A stretch of DNA of 64,000 bases from Berkiella_A sp963976875. GTDB taxonomy: Bacteria > Pseudomonadota > Gammaproteobacteria > Berkiellales > Berkiellaceae. The stretch spans positions 1 to 64,000 of the forward strand of contig CAXBML010000003.1 in assembly GCA_963976875.1 (NCBI GenBank), in the 5' to 3' direction. Position numbers and translations under genes: made by a program. A model generated the notes under the pieces. The model worked only from the letters and a program-made list of their open reading frames with translations. It was not told the origin of the DNA and made no database searches. Shown here piece after piece: positions 34,080 to 42,528 of this stretch; position 1 is the stretch's first letter; each line of letters starts with the position of its first letter.

Positions 34080-34853
34080 TCACTTGCTTTTAAACCTATC
34101 CATAACTTGATTATGTTGCAACTTACCAACAAGTTCTATTAAAAATAATTGTTTGTCTGTACTTATATTCATAAACTCACAACATAATACGGTGCTTTTG
34201 ATGGACATATCATAAAAAGCCTGTCGAACCTCAAGTGAAAAAGTAGTAGGCTTTGCGTACGGTGATATGAGTAAACATTGGTCGATATACCGGATGCCTT
34301 CTATCAGCTCCATAATATTGTACTTAACCACAAATCTAAGTCCAGTGACCGAGATATCAGAGACTTTAGCGGTCAGTCTCGGCTGATTAGGAAGAAAGAT
34401 ATCAGCACGCAATGCCTTTTCTGACTGTATAGGGACACGGTAAGCTTTTCGGCGTTGTTGGTATTGTACTTCATGGGGGTAGGGCAGGTAATAAAAGCTT
34501 ACATTTTTTTCATCAACGTGTTTGAGTAACCTGGACTGAAAAGACAGTGAAATGCCATGTTCTCGTGTTGTAATTGAAAAAGGGTGGCCTTGTAGCGCTT
34601 TGTTATGACCTTCCGTTGGCGTAATTTCATCAATAATAATATAATCATTTCTTTTATTGGCTTCTAGCAATATGCTAACACAATTGATATCTGTCTTAGG
34701 AAATTGAATATTTAATATTGCGCGACTAGATATTAAGTTTTGTAAAATTTTCTCAATATATATTTGATGAGAAGGTGAAATATTCTCTTCTTCGGAGATT
34801 AAGTTTTCGGGGATTTCTTCAATTTGAAGTATATTTTTGATCCATCGCCACAT
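34080..34853 (-). CDS. ycgR: YcgR-like flagellar brake protein (PilZ domain)
   Basis: A 257-residue two-domain protein: an N-terminal YcgR-type domain (about 25-125) and a C-terminal PilZ domain with both c-di-GMP-binding motifs, RRKAYR (134-139, RxxxR) and DISVTG (166-171, DxSxxG). YcgR binds c-di-GMP and then acts at the flagellar motor or switch to slow motility. The gene ends a leftward group flgA-flgM-flgN-ycgR and begins 1 nt from the flgN stop, as in other polar-flagellum bacteria where ycgR follows flgMN. Confidence 0.88.
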   Translation of the reverse strand: MWRWIKNILQIEEIPENLISEEENISPSHQIYIEKILQNLISSRAILNIQFPKTDINCVSILLEANKRNDYIIIDEITPTEGHNKALQGHPFSITTREHGISLSFQSRLLKHVDEKNVSFYYLPYPHEVQYQQRRKAYRVPIQSEKALRADIFLPNQPRLTAKVSDISVTGLRFVVKYNIMELIEGIRYIDQCLLISPYAKPTTFSLEVRQAFYDMSIKSTVLCCEFMNISTDKQLFLIELVGKLQHNQVMDRFKSK

Positions 34854-34854
34854 A

Positions 34855-35319
34855 TTATGCCTTATGCTCCCTTGTCGACATTGTCTTTTTAACAGGTTGA
34901 GACGGATGGTATGTTTCCGGATTTTGCTGAGTTAATAGACCCAGTAATTTATCATTATAGTTTTTCATGCCCATGACTAATAAACCATTTATTAAATTTT
35001 TTTCTTGGCAACTTTGTAAAGTGTTAATAAATAACTGCCATTTATCTTTGACATCCTGCGAGGCAGATGAAATATAAGGGTTTATACTTTCAGATGAAAA
35101 ATCTAATTGCTTATTATTAAAGAAATCTTGTAGAAGCACAATGTCTGTATTTAATTGTTCAAACTCATTATGTTTTTCCTTTAATAAAGTATCTATATTT
35201 TCAAGTGTATGTTGTTCTAAAAGTCTCTTTTCCGCTTCCAGTTGCGAGTCGAGTCGTTTTAGCTTGCTCTGTATCGTATCTAAGATATTTTCTAATGACC
35301 CATTTTTATCATTTGACAT
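34855..35319 (-). CDS. flgN: FlgN-type flagellar chaperone
   Basis: A 154-residue, all-helical protein with a coiled-coil-rich first half (LENILDTIQSKLKRLDSQLE, TLLKEKHNEFEQLNTDIVLLQ). FlgN binds the C-termini of hook-associated proteins FlgK and FlgL and brings them to the export apparatus. Family sequence conservation is low; the assignment rests on length, helix pattern and position right after flgM. The extra ~20-residue polar C-terminus (HPSQPVKKTMSTREHKA) is typical of the disordered tails in this family. Confidence 0.78.
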   Translation of the reverse strand: MSNDKNGSLENILDTIQSKLKRLDSQLEAEKRLLEQHTLENIDTLLKEKHNEFEQLNTDIVLLQDFFNNKQLDFSSESINPYISSASQDVKDKWQLFINTLQSCQEKNLINGLLVMGMKNYNDKLLGLLTQQNPETYHPSQPVKKTMSTREHKA

Positions 35320-35337
35320 AATATATTCCTATGCAAC

Positions 35338-35694
35338 TCAATATTTAGACAGTAAAATATCCATCTCAACAATTTTATCTGCAATTCTTTCACTGGCAGA
35401 TTCAAGTTTGGGGCCAGTTTGCTGAATGTCGAGCTTAATGGCAGCCAGACGTTCCTTCACATCGGCAACTTTTGCTTTATCAATGCCATCTGAGCCTTGG
35501 AGCTCTTGATTAAGCTGCTGGATTTTCTGGGATTGTAGACTTAATTGAATACTACTTTGTTTGCTTGTTTCTTTGGGGGCGGGGTCATTTTTTGTTTGAG
35601 CCACATTGGTTTTTTCATCAGTATCAGAGGATAAAGCCTTTTTATCACTGCTACTTAGATGTTGCATAGGGTTATTTGTGGAATTAATGTTCAT
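35338..35694 (-). CDS. flgM: Anti-sigma-28 factor FlgM
   Basis: A 118-residue, mostly disordered protein. The conserved C-terminal half is visible: SIQLSLQSQKIQQLNQEL, then IDKAKVADVKERLAAIKLDI and ERIADKIVEMDILL, matching the FlgM pattern of a VDxAKVxxIKxxI block and a final IAxKLL helix. FlgM holds FliA (sigma-28) inactive until the hook is complete and FlgM is exported. It is slightly longer than the ~95-residue enterobacterial form because of an extended N-terminus. Preceded by AAAGGAGC. Confidence 0.88.
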   Translation of the reverse strand: MNINSTNNPMQHLSSSDKKALSSDTDEKTNVAQTKNDPAPKETSKQSSIQLSLQSQKIQQLNQELQGSDGIDKAKVADVKERLAAIKLDIQQTGPKLESASERIADKIVEMDILLSKY

Positions 35695-35744
35695 TCGTTA
35701 AGCTCCTTTGTTACTCATTATACTATCAAATACCTTTTATATAC

Positions 35745-36458
35745 TTACAAATTTACTTGAACTGTTCCAGCAGCTGTTACCCTTCCATCAATAGTTCGTT
35801 TTGATTTTTTATTTTTAATTGTAATTATTTCACCTTTAATACCATCTTTCATCGCAATACCAGATGACTTCACCATAATGCCATTGCCCGAACTGATAAT
35901 ATCTACGGTGCTTCCTCTTTTAATTAAGGTTGCTTCTCTTATCATGCTTGGCTTAATTATAGTGCCTTGGCGCATTGTTCGGTAGACAACTTTGCCAATT
36001 AATTCGTGATCACTTTCAAAATACCCTCTGGCATCATGGGTTATATCTTGTCTAGATAGCATAATATCTTGTTGCCCAATGGTTTGACCACGTTTCAGTA
36101 AATCATTGGTTATAAAAATATCTTTAAATACTTTTATGTTTACGGGTACTCTTAGTCGCCAATTAACCGGCTTTTGACAGGATACTTCTACAGTCATTCT
36201 GCCTTGGTTGATGTGGCCATACCTTTTAGAAATTTGTATAGGCTGATCACAAGCTTTCATTTTTAAACGCTTGTCTAAGTAAGAAATGTTAATTTGAACT
36301 TCATCATAATTTGTTAATACCTCATCAACTTTTGCTTGAACAAACAGTTCAATTTCTTGGCGGATCTGCTGAATGCTCGTTGTTTTATTCACATTCGCTT
36401 GTGTTTTAACTGCAACCAGACAAAAAACAGGTATGACTAAATAATGTGTTAAAGACAT
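35745..36458 (-). CDS. flgA: Flagellar P-ring assembly chaperone FlgA
   Basis: From ATG 36458 the product has 237 residues with a signal peptide (SLTHYLVIPVFCLVAVKTQA). The SAF-like C-terminal part includes FITNDLLKRGQTIGQQDIML, YFESDHELIGKVVYRTMRQG and an end with IDGRVTAAGTVQVNL, as in FlgA. It works in the periplasm to help FlgI build the P-ring. The longer frame up to 36614 would bury the signal peptide behind 52 residues. A sigma-54 promoter lies ~90 bp upstream; flgM follows 50 nt downstream. Confidence 0.92.
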   Translation of the reverse strand: MSLTHYLVIPVFCLVAVKTQANVNKTTSIQQIRQEIELFVQAKVDEVLTNYDEVQINISYLDKRLKMKACDQPIQISKRYGHINQGRMTVEVSCQKPVNWRLRVPVNIKVFKDIFITNDLLKRGQTIGQQDIMLSRQDITHDARGYFESDHELIGKVVYRTMRQGTIIKPSMIREATLIKRGSTVDIISSGNGIMVKSSGIAMKDGIKGEIITIKNKKSKRTIDGRVTAAGTVQVNL

Positions 36459-36542
36459 CGTTATTATTCCTTGTGTTTGCTTTTGGCTATGATTGTCAAA
36501 AAAATGACAAAATAGCGCAGGTATAGCTATACCTCTAAACTG

Positions 36543-36560
36543 AGCATAAATTATGCCAAC
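36543..36560 (-). promoter_or_regulatory. Sigma-54 promoter of flgA-flgM-flgN
   Basis: On the minus strand TTGGCATAATTTATGCTC shows the -24 GG (36557-36556) and -12 GC (36545-36544) with exactly 10 nt between them and the TGGCA lead of the consensus TGGCAC-N5-TTGCA. It lies 85 bp before the flgA ATG. Confidence 0.65.
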
Positions 36561-36683
36561 CAAACAAAATATCAAACAAGAGATATAGCGGCATAGGCAA
36601 ACAATTGCCTGCAAAAAAGATTAAAGTTTTGCCGCACTGGATCCGAGTGGCCCTAACGGCATGAATTTTATCACTATTATTTT

Positions 36684-36699
36684 TGGCATCTTGTTTGCA
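36684..36699 (+). promoter_or_regulatory. Sigma-54 promoter of the flgB operon
   Basis: TGGCATCTTGTTTGCA matches the consensus TGGCAC-N5-TTGCA at all but one base; GG at 36685-36686 and GC at 36697-36698 are 10 nt apart. It lies 28 bp before the flgB ATG, so the transcript leader is very short. Activation by the FleQ-like protein is expected. Confidence 0.8.
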
Positions 36700-36726
36700 C
36701 ATAGGATATACGAAAAGGAGATTTCG

Positions 36727-37122
36727 ATGAAACTACAATTACAGCAAGTCTTTAGTACACATGAAAACATGCTAAATCTAAGAGCGAAAAGAACAGAGAT
36801 TTTAGCCAGTAATTTAGTGAATGCCGATACACCAGGGTATAAGGCGAAGGATATAGATTTTAAACAAGCATTAGAAGACAAGTTGCTTACTTCAAATTCG
36901 CAGTTACGCACCACACATTCTGGCCATATTAGTACAAGTGATGATTTAGATGAATTCTCACTGATGTATAGCGTTCCAACGCAGCCTTCGCTAGACGGTA
37001 ATACCGTTGATACACAAATCGAGAATGCAAAGTTTTCAGAGAATACAATTCGTTATTTAGCATCATTGAGATTTTTAGATAGCAAAATAAAAGGTATGGC
37101 TGCGGCCATTAAAGGGGAATAA
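36727..37122 (+). CDS. flgB: Flagellar basal-body rod protein FlgB
   Basis: From ATG 36727 (AAAGGAG seven bases upstream) the protein has 131 residues. It begins MKLQLQQVFSTHENMLNLRA, with LASNLVNADTPGYKAKDIDF, the N-terminal motif shared by axial proteins, and ends with a coiled segment RYLASLRFLDSKIKGM. FlgB forms the most proximal part of the rod, next to FliE. First gene of flgBCDEFGHIJKL, 3 nt before flgC. Confidence 0.94.
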   Translation: MKLQLQQVFSTHENMLNLRAKRTEILASNLVNADTPGYKAKDIDFKQALEDKLLTSNSQLRTTHSGHISTSDDLDEFSLMYSVPTQPSLDGNTVDTQIENAKFSENTIRYLASLRFLDSKIKGMAAAIKGE

Positions 37123-37124
37123 GA

Positions 37125-37559
37125 ATGGGAATGTTTCAAATATTTGATGTGGCTGGTATGGGGATGAGTGCTCAATCTGTCAGGTTAAATACAATATCAA
37201 GCAACATGTCTAACGCCAGTAGTGTGTCGAGTAGTATCGATCAAACCTACAAGGCACGTCAACCTATATTTGAAACTGTAATGGGAAATCAATTAAACGA
37301 AGCGGCTTTTGACAACTCAGATTATCAAACGGCTGGCGTGAGAGTTGCCGGTATTGTAGAAAGCAATAAGCCGCTAGAACAAAAGTACTCGCCCAATCAT
37401 CCGATGGCAAATGAAGAGGGTTATATTTTCTTGCCCAATGTCAATATGGTCCAAGAAATGGCGAATATGATTTCGGCTTCGAGGACATATCAAATGAATG
37501 TGCAGATGTTAACCACTGCTAAACAAATGATGCAAGAAACCATTAATTTAGGTCGTTAG
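37125..37559 (+). CDS. flgC: Flagellar basal-body rod protein FlgC
   Basis: A 144-residue rod protein. N-terminal axial motif FDVAGMGMSAQSVRLNTISSNMSN, middle YSPNHPMANEEGYIFLPNVN (FlgC hallmark quoted in parts) and C-terminal ISASRTYQMNVQMLTTAKQM helix. It builds the proximal rod with FlgB, FlgF and FliE in the periplasm after export by the flagellar type III system. Preceded directly by GGGGAATAAG. Confidence 0.96.
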   Translation: MGMFQIFDVAGMGMSAQSVRLNTISSNMSNASSVSSSIDQTYKARQPIFETVMGNQLNEAAFDNSDYQTAGVRVAGIVESNKPLEQKYSPNHPMANEEGYIFLPNVNMVQEMANMISASRTYQMNVQMLTTAKQMMQETINLGR

Positions 37560-37567
37560 GGGTAAAC

Positions 37568-38242
37568 ATGAATACGAATTCTATACCAAATGTTGATTTA
37601 TCCGAGCTGGGCCTAAATGCGCCTGTTTCAGCAGATAAAAAGGAAGAATCAGATAGCACAGATTTTTTAGAGTTATTTGTCGCACAGTTAAAAAATCAAA
37701 ATCCATTAGAGCCTCAAGATGGTTCAGAATTTTTAGCACAGCTTGCACAATTTAGTACCGTAGAAGGTATTAAGAATATGGAAAGCAGCATGAATAGTAT
37801 GGTGAGCGCGCTAAGCTCCTCACAAACTTTGCAGGCAACTTCTTTAGTGGGTAAGCAAGTCGAAGTGAAAACAGGCGTTGCTAGCTTGCAAAGCGGTCAA
37901 AATGTGAAAGGCAGTGTTGAAGTGCCTAGTAACACAAGTAATGTTGTTTTAGAAATTAAAAATTTACAAGGAGAGGTTGTTAGAACGTATGAATACAATG
38001 AGCAAGCATCGGGGGATGTTGGCTTTATTTGGGATGGTTTAGACCAAAATGGTGATGCGGTCTCATCAGGTGCATACCAATTGACAGCAAGAGGCAGTAT
38101 TGCTGGTCAAGAAACACAACTTGATACTTATGTGGCGACTAGTGTGGATAGCGTCAGTATTAATAAAAATGGAGAACCTATCATCGTGAATGTGAATGGG
38201 TTTGGTCAAGTATCATTGAACGATATAAAGTCAATTAGTTAA
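37568..38242 (+). CDS. flgD: Hook capping protein FlgD
   Basis: A 224-residue protein with the family motif DFLELFVAQLKNQNPLEPQD (about 32-51), a FlgD Ig-like domain (VEVPSNTSNVVLEIKNL, YEYNEQASGDVGFIWDGLD) and the end of the fold near the C-terminus. FlgD caps the growing hook and directs FlgE assembly; it leaves when the hook is complete and is replaced by FlgK. Located in the conserved place between flgC and flgE. Confidence 0.95.
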   Translation: MNTNSIPNVDLSELGLNAPVSADKKEESDSTDFLELFVAQLKNQNPLEPQDGSEFLAQLAQFSTVEGIKNMESSMNSMVSALSSSQTLQATSLVGKQVEVKTGVASLQSGQNVKGSVEVPSNTSNVVLEIKNLQGEVVRTYEYNEQASGDVGFIWDGLDQNGDAVSSGAYQLTARGSIAGQETQLDTYVATSVDSVSINKNGEPIIVNVNGFGQVSLNDIKSIS

Positions 38243-38255
38243 GAAGGAAATAACT

Positions 38256-40214
38256 ATGCCGTTTAAAACCGCCTTAAGTGGTCTACAAGCCGCATCCAGT
38301 GAACTCAGAGTCATTGGTAATAATATTGCAAACGCAAGCACAACAGGGTTTAAGCAATCTAGAGCTGAATTTGCAGATATATATGCTAACTCAGCCTTTG
38401 GCTCCTCTGGTACTGCAATTGGAGCAGGTGTATCTTTGGCGTCTGTCAAGCAGCAATTCTCACAAGGTCAGATTTCTTTTTCAGATAATAATTTAGACCT
38501 GGCCATTAGTGGTCAAGGATTTTTTATTACTAGTCAAAATGGTGATTTGTCTTATACCAGAGCAGGGGCTTTTGGTGTTGATAAAGACGGCTTTATCACC
38601 AATGCATCCGATAGCCGTTTGCAAGGGTTTTTAGCAGATGGTTCAGGCAATATAACAGGCACACGGGGTGATCTTCAAATATCAAGTGCGAATTCGGCTC
38701 CCCAGTTGACCAGTAATATTGGCGTGAAGGTAAACTTAAACTCAGCAGAGCCACCTCCAACAGTACCTTTTGCCAGAGGGTTTACGCCGAGTACACCCCC
38801 TGATCCGAATTCTTTTAACGCATCTGCTTCTACTTCAGTGTTTGATAGCTTAGGTAATTCTTATATTCAAACGACATACTTTGTAAAAGCACCCACTCAA
38901 AATACATGGAATGTCTATGTCGGTATAGATGGCTCTGATGTCACTGCAGCCGCACCAGCACCACCTGCTGGTGCGCCACCCGTTGCATACCCAACGGGTG
39001 CAGAACCTTCACCTTATACTGTGGTCTTTGATCAAACGGGTAACTTTGTCGTAAATAACCCTACGGTACCGCCACAATATCATGGCCCAGGACCTGTCAG
39101 TAGTTCTGCCAGTGCACTCAGTACTTCAGGTAGTTTGCCTGGATTTGGATTAAATGATTTAAGTATAAATGGCATTGCAATTGATTCGTCTGTCACCACA
39201 TCAGCCGATACGATCTCTACAACAGATGCATCCAGCAGCGCTATCTCAATTGCAGCAGCTGTCAACGCAAGTTCTCAATGGCACGGTGTTACTGCGACGG
39301 TGACCAATACAACACTCGATTTAGGGGTGCCTACTTTGGGCGCACTGGCGGCCAATGACTTTACATTAAATGGCGTCGGCATATCGGGTCCCGTGGCTTC
39401 TGATGCAGATTTATTAACTTTGGTTAATGACCAATCAACCAGTACAGGTGTTGTTGCGACACAGCCAGGAGGCGCAGGTACAGCCATTATATTGACAGCA
39501 TCAGATGGTCGCAATATACAGGTGCAAACAGATGGTACAACAGCAGGCGCAACATTTGCCAATTTCAACCTGAATGGCGGTTCAGCATTAGATCGAGTGA
39601 AAACTGGCGATTTTAGTTTGGCTTCAAGTAATAATAATCCAATTAATATTGGTGGTACAACGCCGGGTAGTGCTCGCTTATTAAATGGCCCCCAAGCAGG
39701 TATCGTCCAGACTTCTTCAGACGTTATCAATATCACAGATTGGATTCCGCCTTCTAGTGTCGGGGGATTGCCGCAGCCATTATCCATAAACTTAAGTCAA
39801 TCAACACAGTATGGGTCAGACTTTGCCGTGCAAGGTTTAACACAAGATGGTTTTACAACGGGCAGATTAGCGGGTGTTGAAATTAGTGCAGAAGGTAATA
39901 TTGTTGCAAGTTATACGAATGGTCAATCTACCACATTAGGCCAGGTCGTGCTTGCAAACTTTGGGAATACGCAAGGATTAAGTCCTCAAGGGGATACGTC
40001 TTGGGGAGAATCTTTTTCTTCAGGGATAGCCTTAGTAGGTGAGCCAGGGACGGCATCTTTAGGACTGATTCAGTCTGGCTCTTTAGAAGGTTCAAATGTA
40101 CAGCTTACAGAACAGTTGGTTGCACTTATTACGTCACAGCGTAATTTCCAAGCAAATGCGCAAACAATTAGAACGGCAGAAGCCGTGACACAAGCAATCA
40201 TTAACTTAAGATAA
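38256..40214 (+). CDS. flgE: Flagellar hook protein FlgE with an inserted domain
   Basis: A 652-residue protein; enterobacterial FlgE has ~400. The N-terminus MPFKTALSGLQAASSELRVI and NNIANASTTGFKQSRAEFAD and the C-terminus LEGSNVQLTEQLVALITSQR are standard. The added material is in the surface-facing middle: a Pro/Ala-rich linker (about 230-275) and a cassette at about 293-480 with LPGFGLNDLSINGIAI, SAISIAAAVNAS, FTLNGVGISG and TQPGGAGTAI-ILTASDGRNIQV. The same cassette recurs in FlgK and FlgL. FlgE builds the universal joint between rod and filament. Confidence 0.95.
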   Translation: MPFKTALSGLQAASSELRVIGNNIANASTTGFKQSRAEFADIYANSAFGSSGTAIGAGVSLASVKQQFSQGQISFSDNNLDLAISGQGFFITSQNGDLSYTRAGAFGVDKDGFITNASDSRLQGFLADGSGNITGTRGDLQISSANSAPQLTSNIGVKVNLNSAEPPPTVPFARGFTPSTPPDPNSFNASASTSVFDSLGNSYIQTTYFVKAPTQNTWNVYVGIDGSDVTAAAPAPPAGAPPVAYPTGAEPSPYTVVFDQTGNFVVNNPTVPPQYHGPGPVSSSASALSTSGSLPGFGLNDLSINGIAIDSSVTTSADTISTTDASSSAISIAAAVNASSQWHGVTATVTNTTLDLGVPTLGALAANDFTLNGVGISGPVASDADLLTLVNDQSTSTGVVATQPGGAGTAIILTASDGRNIQVQTDGTTAGATFANFNLNGGSALDRVKTGDFSLASSNNNPINIGGTTPGSARLLNGPQAGIVQTSSDVINITDWIPPSSVGGLPQPLSINLSQSTQYGSDFAVQGLTQDGFTTGRLAGVEISAEGNIVASYTNGQSTTLGQVVLANFGNTQGLSPQGDTSWGESFSSGIALVGEPGTASLGLIQSGSLEGSNVQLTEQLVALITSQRNFQANAQTIRTAEAVTQAIINLR

Positions 40215-40226
40215 GGCAAGTCATAA

Positions 40227-40970
40227 ATGGATAAAATGCTGTTTGTTACAATGAGCGGAGCGGAAAATACTTTTTTATCGCAAAGCTTAAATGCGAATAA
40301 CCTTGCCAATGTTGGAACAGCTGGTTTTAAGGCTGATTTAGCACAGTTCAGGAGCATGCCAGTGATGAGTAAAGATTCTTTACCAACACGTGTTTATGCG
40401 CTGACAGAGAGACCGGCTACAGATTTTACGCCGGGTCCCTTAATGACCACAGGTCGTGATTTTGACGTCGCCATTAAGGGCGAGGGATTTTTTGCAGTCA
40501 AGAGTGAAACAAATGAAGATGCCTACAGCCGAGATGGGGCTTTGCAAATTAATGAACAAGGTCTACTGACAAATAGTAGAGGTTTAGCCGTGATGGGGGA
40601 AGGGGGAGAAATAAACATTCCTCCTGCACAAAAAGTTGAGATCGGAAATGATGGTTCCATTAGTTTTGTGCCTTTGGGCGCAAATCCAGACGCGGTTGTT
40701 TTGCTTGATAGAATAAAATTAGTTAAACCTGATATTTCAAATTTAGAAAAAGGCTTAGATGGTCTGTTTTATACAAAAGATAATACGGTTTTGAGTGGCA
40801 ATCCAGATATCAAGCTAGCAAAAGGATTTTTGGAAGGCAGTAACGTCAATGCTGTAGAATCTATTACGAATATGATTTCGTTATCGAGGCAGTACGAAAT
40901 TCAGTTAAAGATGATTAAGCAAGCTGAAGCAATTGACGAAGCATCAACATCATTATTAAGAGTCTCTTAA
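40227..40970 (+). CDS. flgF: Flagellar basal-body rod protein FlgF
   Basis: A 247-residue rod protein, the usual length. Axial N-terminal motif LNANNLANVGTAGFKADLAQ, the D1 segment FDVAIKGEGFFAVKS, YSRDGALQINEQGLLTNSRG, and the C-terminal LEGSNVNAVESITNMISLSR. It forms part of the proximal rod. Preceded by GATAAGGCAAG. No unusual insertions. Confidence 0.96.
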   Translation: MDKMLFVTMSGAENTFLSQSLNANNLANVGTAGFKADLAQFRSMPVMSKDSLPTRVYALTERPATDFTPGPLMTTGRDFDVAIKGEGFFAVKSETNEDAYSRDGALQINEQGLLTNSRGLAVMGEGGEINIPPAQKVEIGNDGSISFVPLGANPDAVVLLDRIKLVKPDISNLEKGLDGLFYTKDNTVLSGNPDIKLAKGFLEGSNVNAVESITNMISLSRQYEIQLKMIKQAEAIDEASTSLLRVS

Positions 40971-40984
40971 GGAAGGAATTAATT

Positions 40985-41770
40985 ATGCACCCAGCATTAT
41001 GGATTAGCGTTACCGGTTTATCAGCCCAAAATACAGATATTTCAGTAGTATCTAATAACTTAGCCAATGTGAGTACAACAGGCTTTAAAAAAGGTCGGGC
41101 CGTATTTGAAGATCTATTATATCAAAATATTCGACAACCTGGCGGTCAATCAACTGAAAGTACTGAATTACCCTCCGGGTTAATGCTTGGTATGGGGGTT
41201 AAAACAGTTGCTACGCAAAAAATACACTCTCAAGGCACGGTGATTAATACTGAGAATCAACTAGATCTTGCCATAAATGGCAAAGGTTTTTTTCAGGTCA
41301 CGAGACCCGATGGCTCTACAGCTTATACACGAGATGGTTCTTTTCAATTAAACAATGCAGGACAAATTGTCACAGCAAATGGTTATTTGATGGAGCCCAA
41401 TATTACTTTGCCAAGTGATACTTTAAGCGTTACGGTAGGCAGTGATGGGGTTGTCTCTGTTATGACACCGGGTTCAGCGACATCCACTCAAGTGGGTACA
41501 ATACAATTAGCCGATTTTATTAACACGGCTGGATTACAAGCCATCGGAGAAAATCAATATTTAGAGACGACGGCAAGTGGCTCTCCGTTAACTGGTAACC
41601 CTGCTCAAAATGGTTTGGGATCACTGCAACAGGGTTCTTTAGAAGGGTCAAATGTCAATGTGGTTGAAGAATTGGTTAAGTTGATTGAGACACAACGTGC
41701 GTATGAAATGAATGCTAAATCCGTTGAAACAGTTGATGGTATGTTGCAGTACTTATCACAAACATTATAG
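40985..41770 (+). CDS. flgG: Flagellar distal rod protein FlgG
   Basis: A 261-residue protein, typical size. MHPALWISVTGLSAQNTDIS start, SNNLANVSTTGFKKGRAVFE, the FlgG-specific GGQSTESTELPSGLMLGMGV segment, LDLAINGKGFFQV and the C-terminal LEGSNVNVVEELVKLIETQR. It makes the distal rod that runs through the L and P rings. Good ribosome binding site AAGGAAGG ahead. Confidence 0.97.
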   Translation: MHPALWISVTGLSAQNTDISVVSNNLANVSTTGFKKGRAVFEDLLYQNIRQPGGQSTESTELPSGLMLGMGVKTVATQKIHSQGTVINTENQLDLAINGKGFFQVTRPDGSTAYTRDGSFQLNNAGQIVTANGYLMEPNITLPSDTLSVTVGSDGVVSVMTPGSATSTQVGTIQLADFINTAGLQAIGENQYLETTASGSPLTGNPAQNGLGSLQQGSLEGSNVNVVEELVKLIETQRAYEMNAKSVETVDGMLQYLSQTL

Positions 41771-41779
41771 GAAATTAAT

Positions 41780-42514
41780 ATGAGCCTGAACATCATAAGT
41801 ATGAATAAGATTAAGGGTATTTTAGGAGGTCTGTGTGCTCTATTTTTAGTCGGGTGTAATCACTTTGACAGTCCTAATGATCCTAATTTTGCCCCTGTCA
41901 TGCCAGATGTCCAAGCTGAGTTAACGCCAGATATGGGGTCTGTTTATCATCCCGGTCGTGGCTTATCTTTATATGAAGATATTAAGGCACATAAAATTGG
42001 CGATTTGATTACCGTTGTATTTACAGAACAAATGGATGCTTCTAAAGAAGCAGAAACCAACTTTGATAAAAAGTCAGAAGCCACTATTGTTGATCCGACT
42101 ATCTTGAGCACAATGGCAGATTTTGGACTGCCAAAGTGGCTGCCGATCCCTTTAAAAACAACGGACAACCTAAATTTAAAAACCGATATTAATGCTAATC
42201 GAGAGTTTGAAGGTAGTTCAGATTCAGAGCAGAAAAATAAATTAACAGGACAAGTCACTGTGATGGTCAGTCAAGTATACCCCAACGGTAACTTGTTTGT
42301 TCGCGGAGAAAAGTGGATTAATATTAACCATGGTGATGAGTTTGTAAGAGTATCTGGGATCATTCGTTCAGAAGACATTCAACCAGACAACAGCATCGAA
42401 TCGCATAGAATTGCTGATGCTCGTATATCCTATAGTGGTCGAGGTACGCTAACCAATGCAACCAAACCAGGATGGCTAATGAAAATTATCACTAGTTCAT
42501 TGTGGCCTATTTAA
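41780..42514 (+). CDS. flgH: Flagellar L-ring lipoprotein FlgH
   Basis: A 244-residue outer-membrane lipoprotein. Lipobox FLVGC with Cys26 from this start (Cys19 if the ATG eight codons in is used). Family motifs: DIKAHKIGDLITVVFTEQ, LTGQVTVMVSQVYPNGNLFV, and GEKWININHGDEFVRVSGII. The L-ring lets the rod pass the outer membrane. The stop codon lies beside and overlaps the possible flgI start (TAATG). Confidence 0.95.
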   Translation: MSLNIISMNKIKGILGGLCALFLVGCNHFDSPNDPNFAPVMPDVQAELTPDMGSVYHPGRGLSLYEDIKAHKIGDLITVVFTEQMDASKEAETNFDKKSEATIVDPTILSTMADFGLPKWLPIPLKTTDNLNLKTDINANREFEGSSDSEQKNKLTGQVTVMVSQVYPNGNLFVRGEKWININHGDEFVRVSGIIRSEDIQPDNSIESHRIADARISYSGRGTLTNATKPGWLMKIITSSLWPI

Positions 42515-42528
42515 TGAGAGCAAATATA

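Noticed and set aside
39275..39787. 170-codon minus-strand frame inside flgE
   Set aside because: A shadow of the repeat cassette coding sequence; flgE itself is certain.
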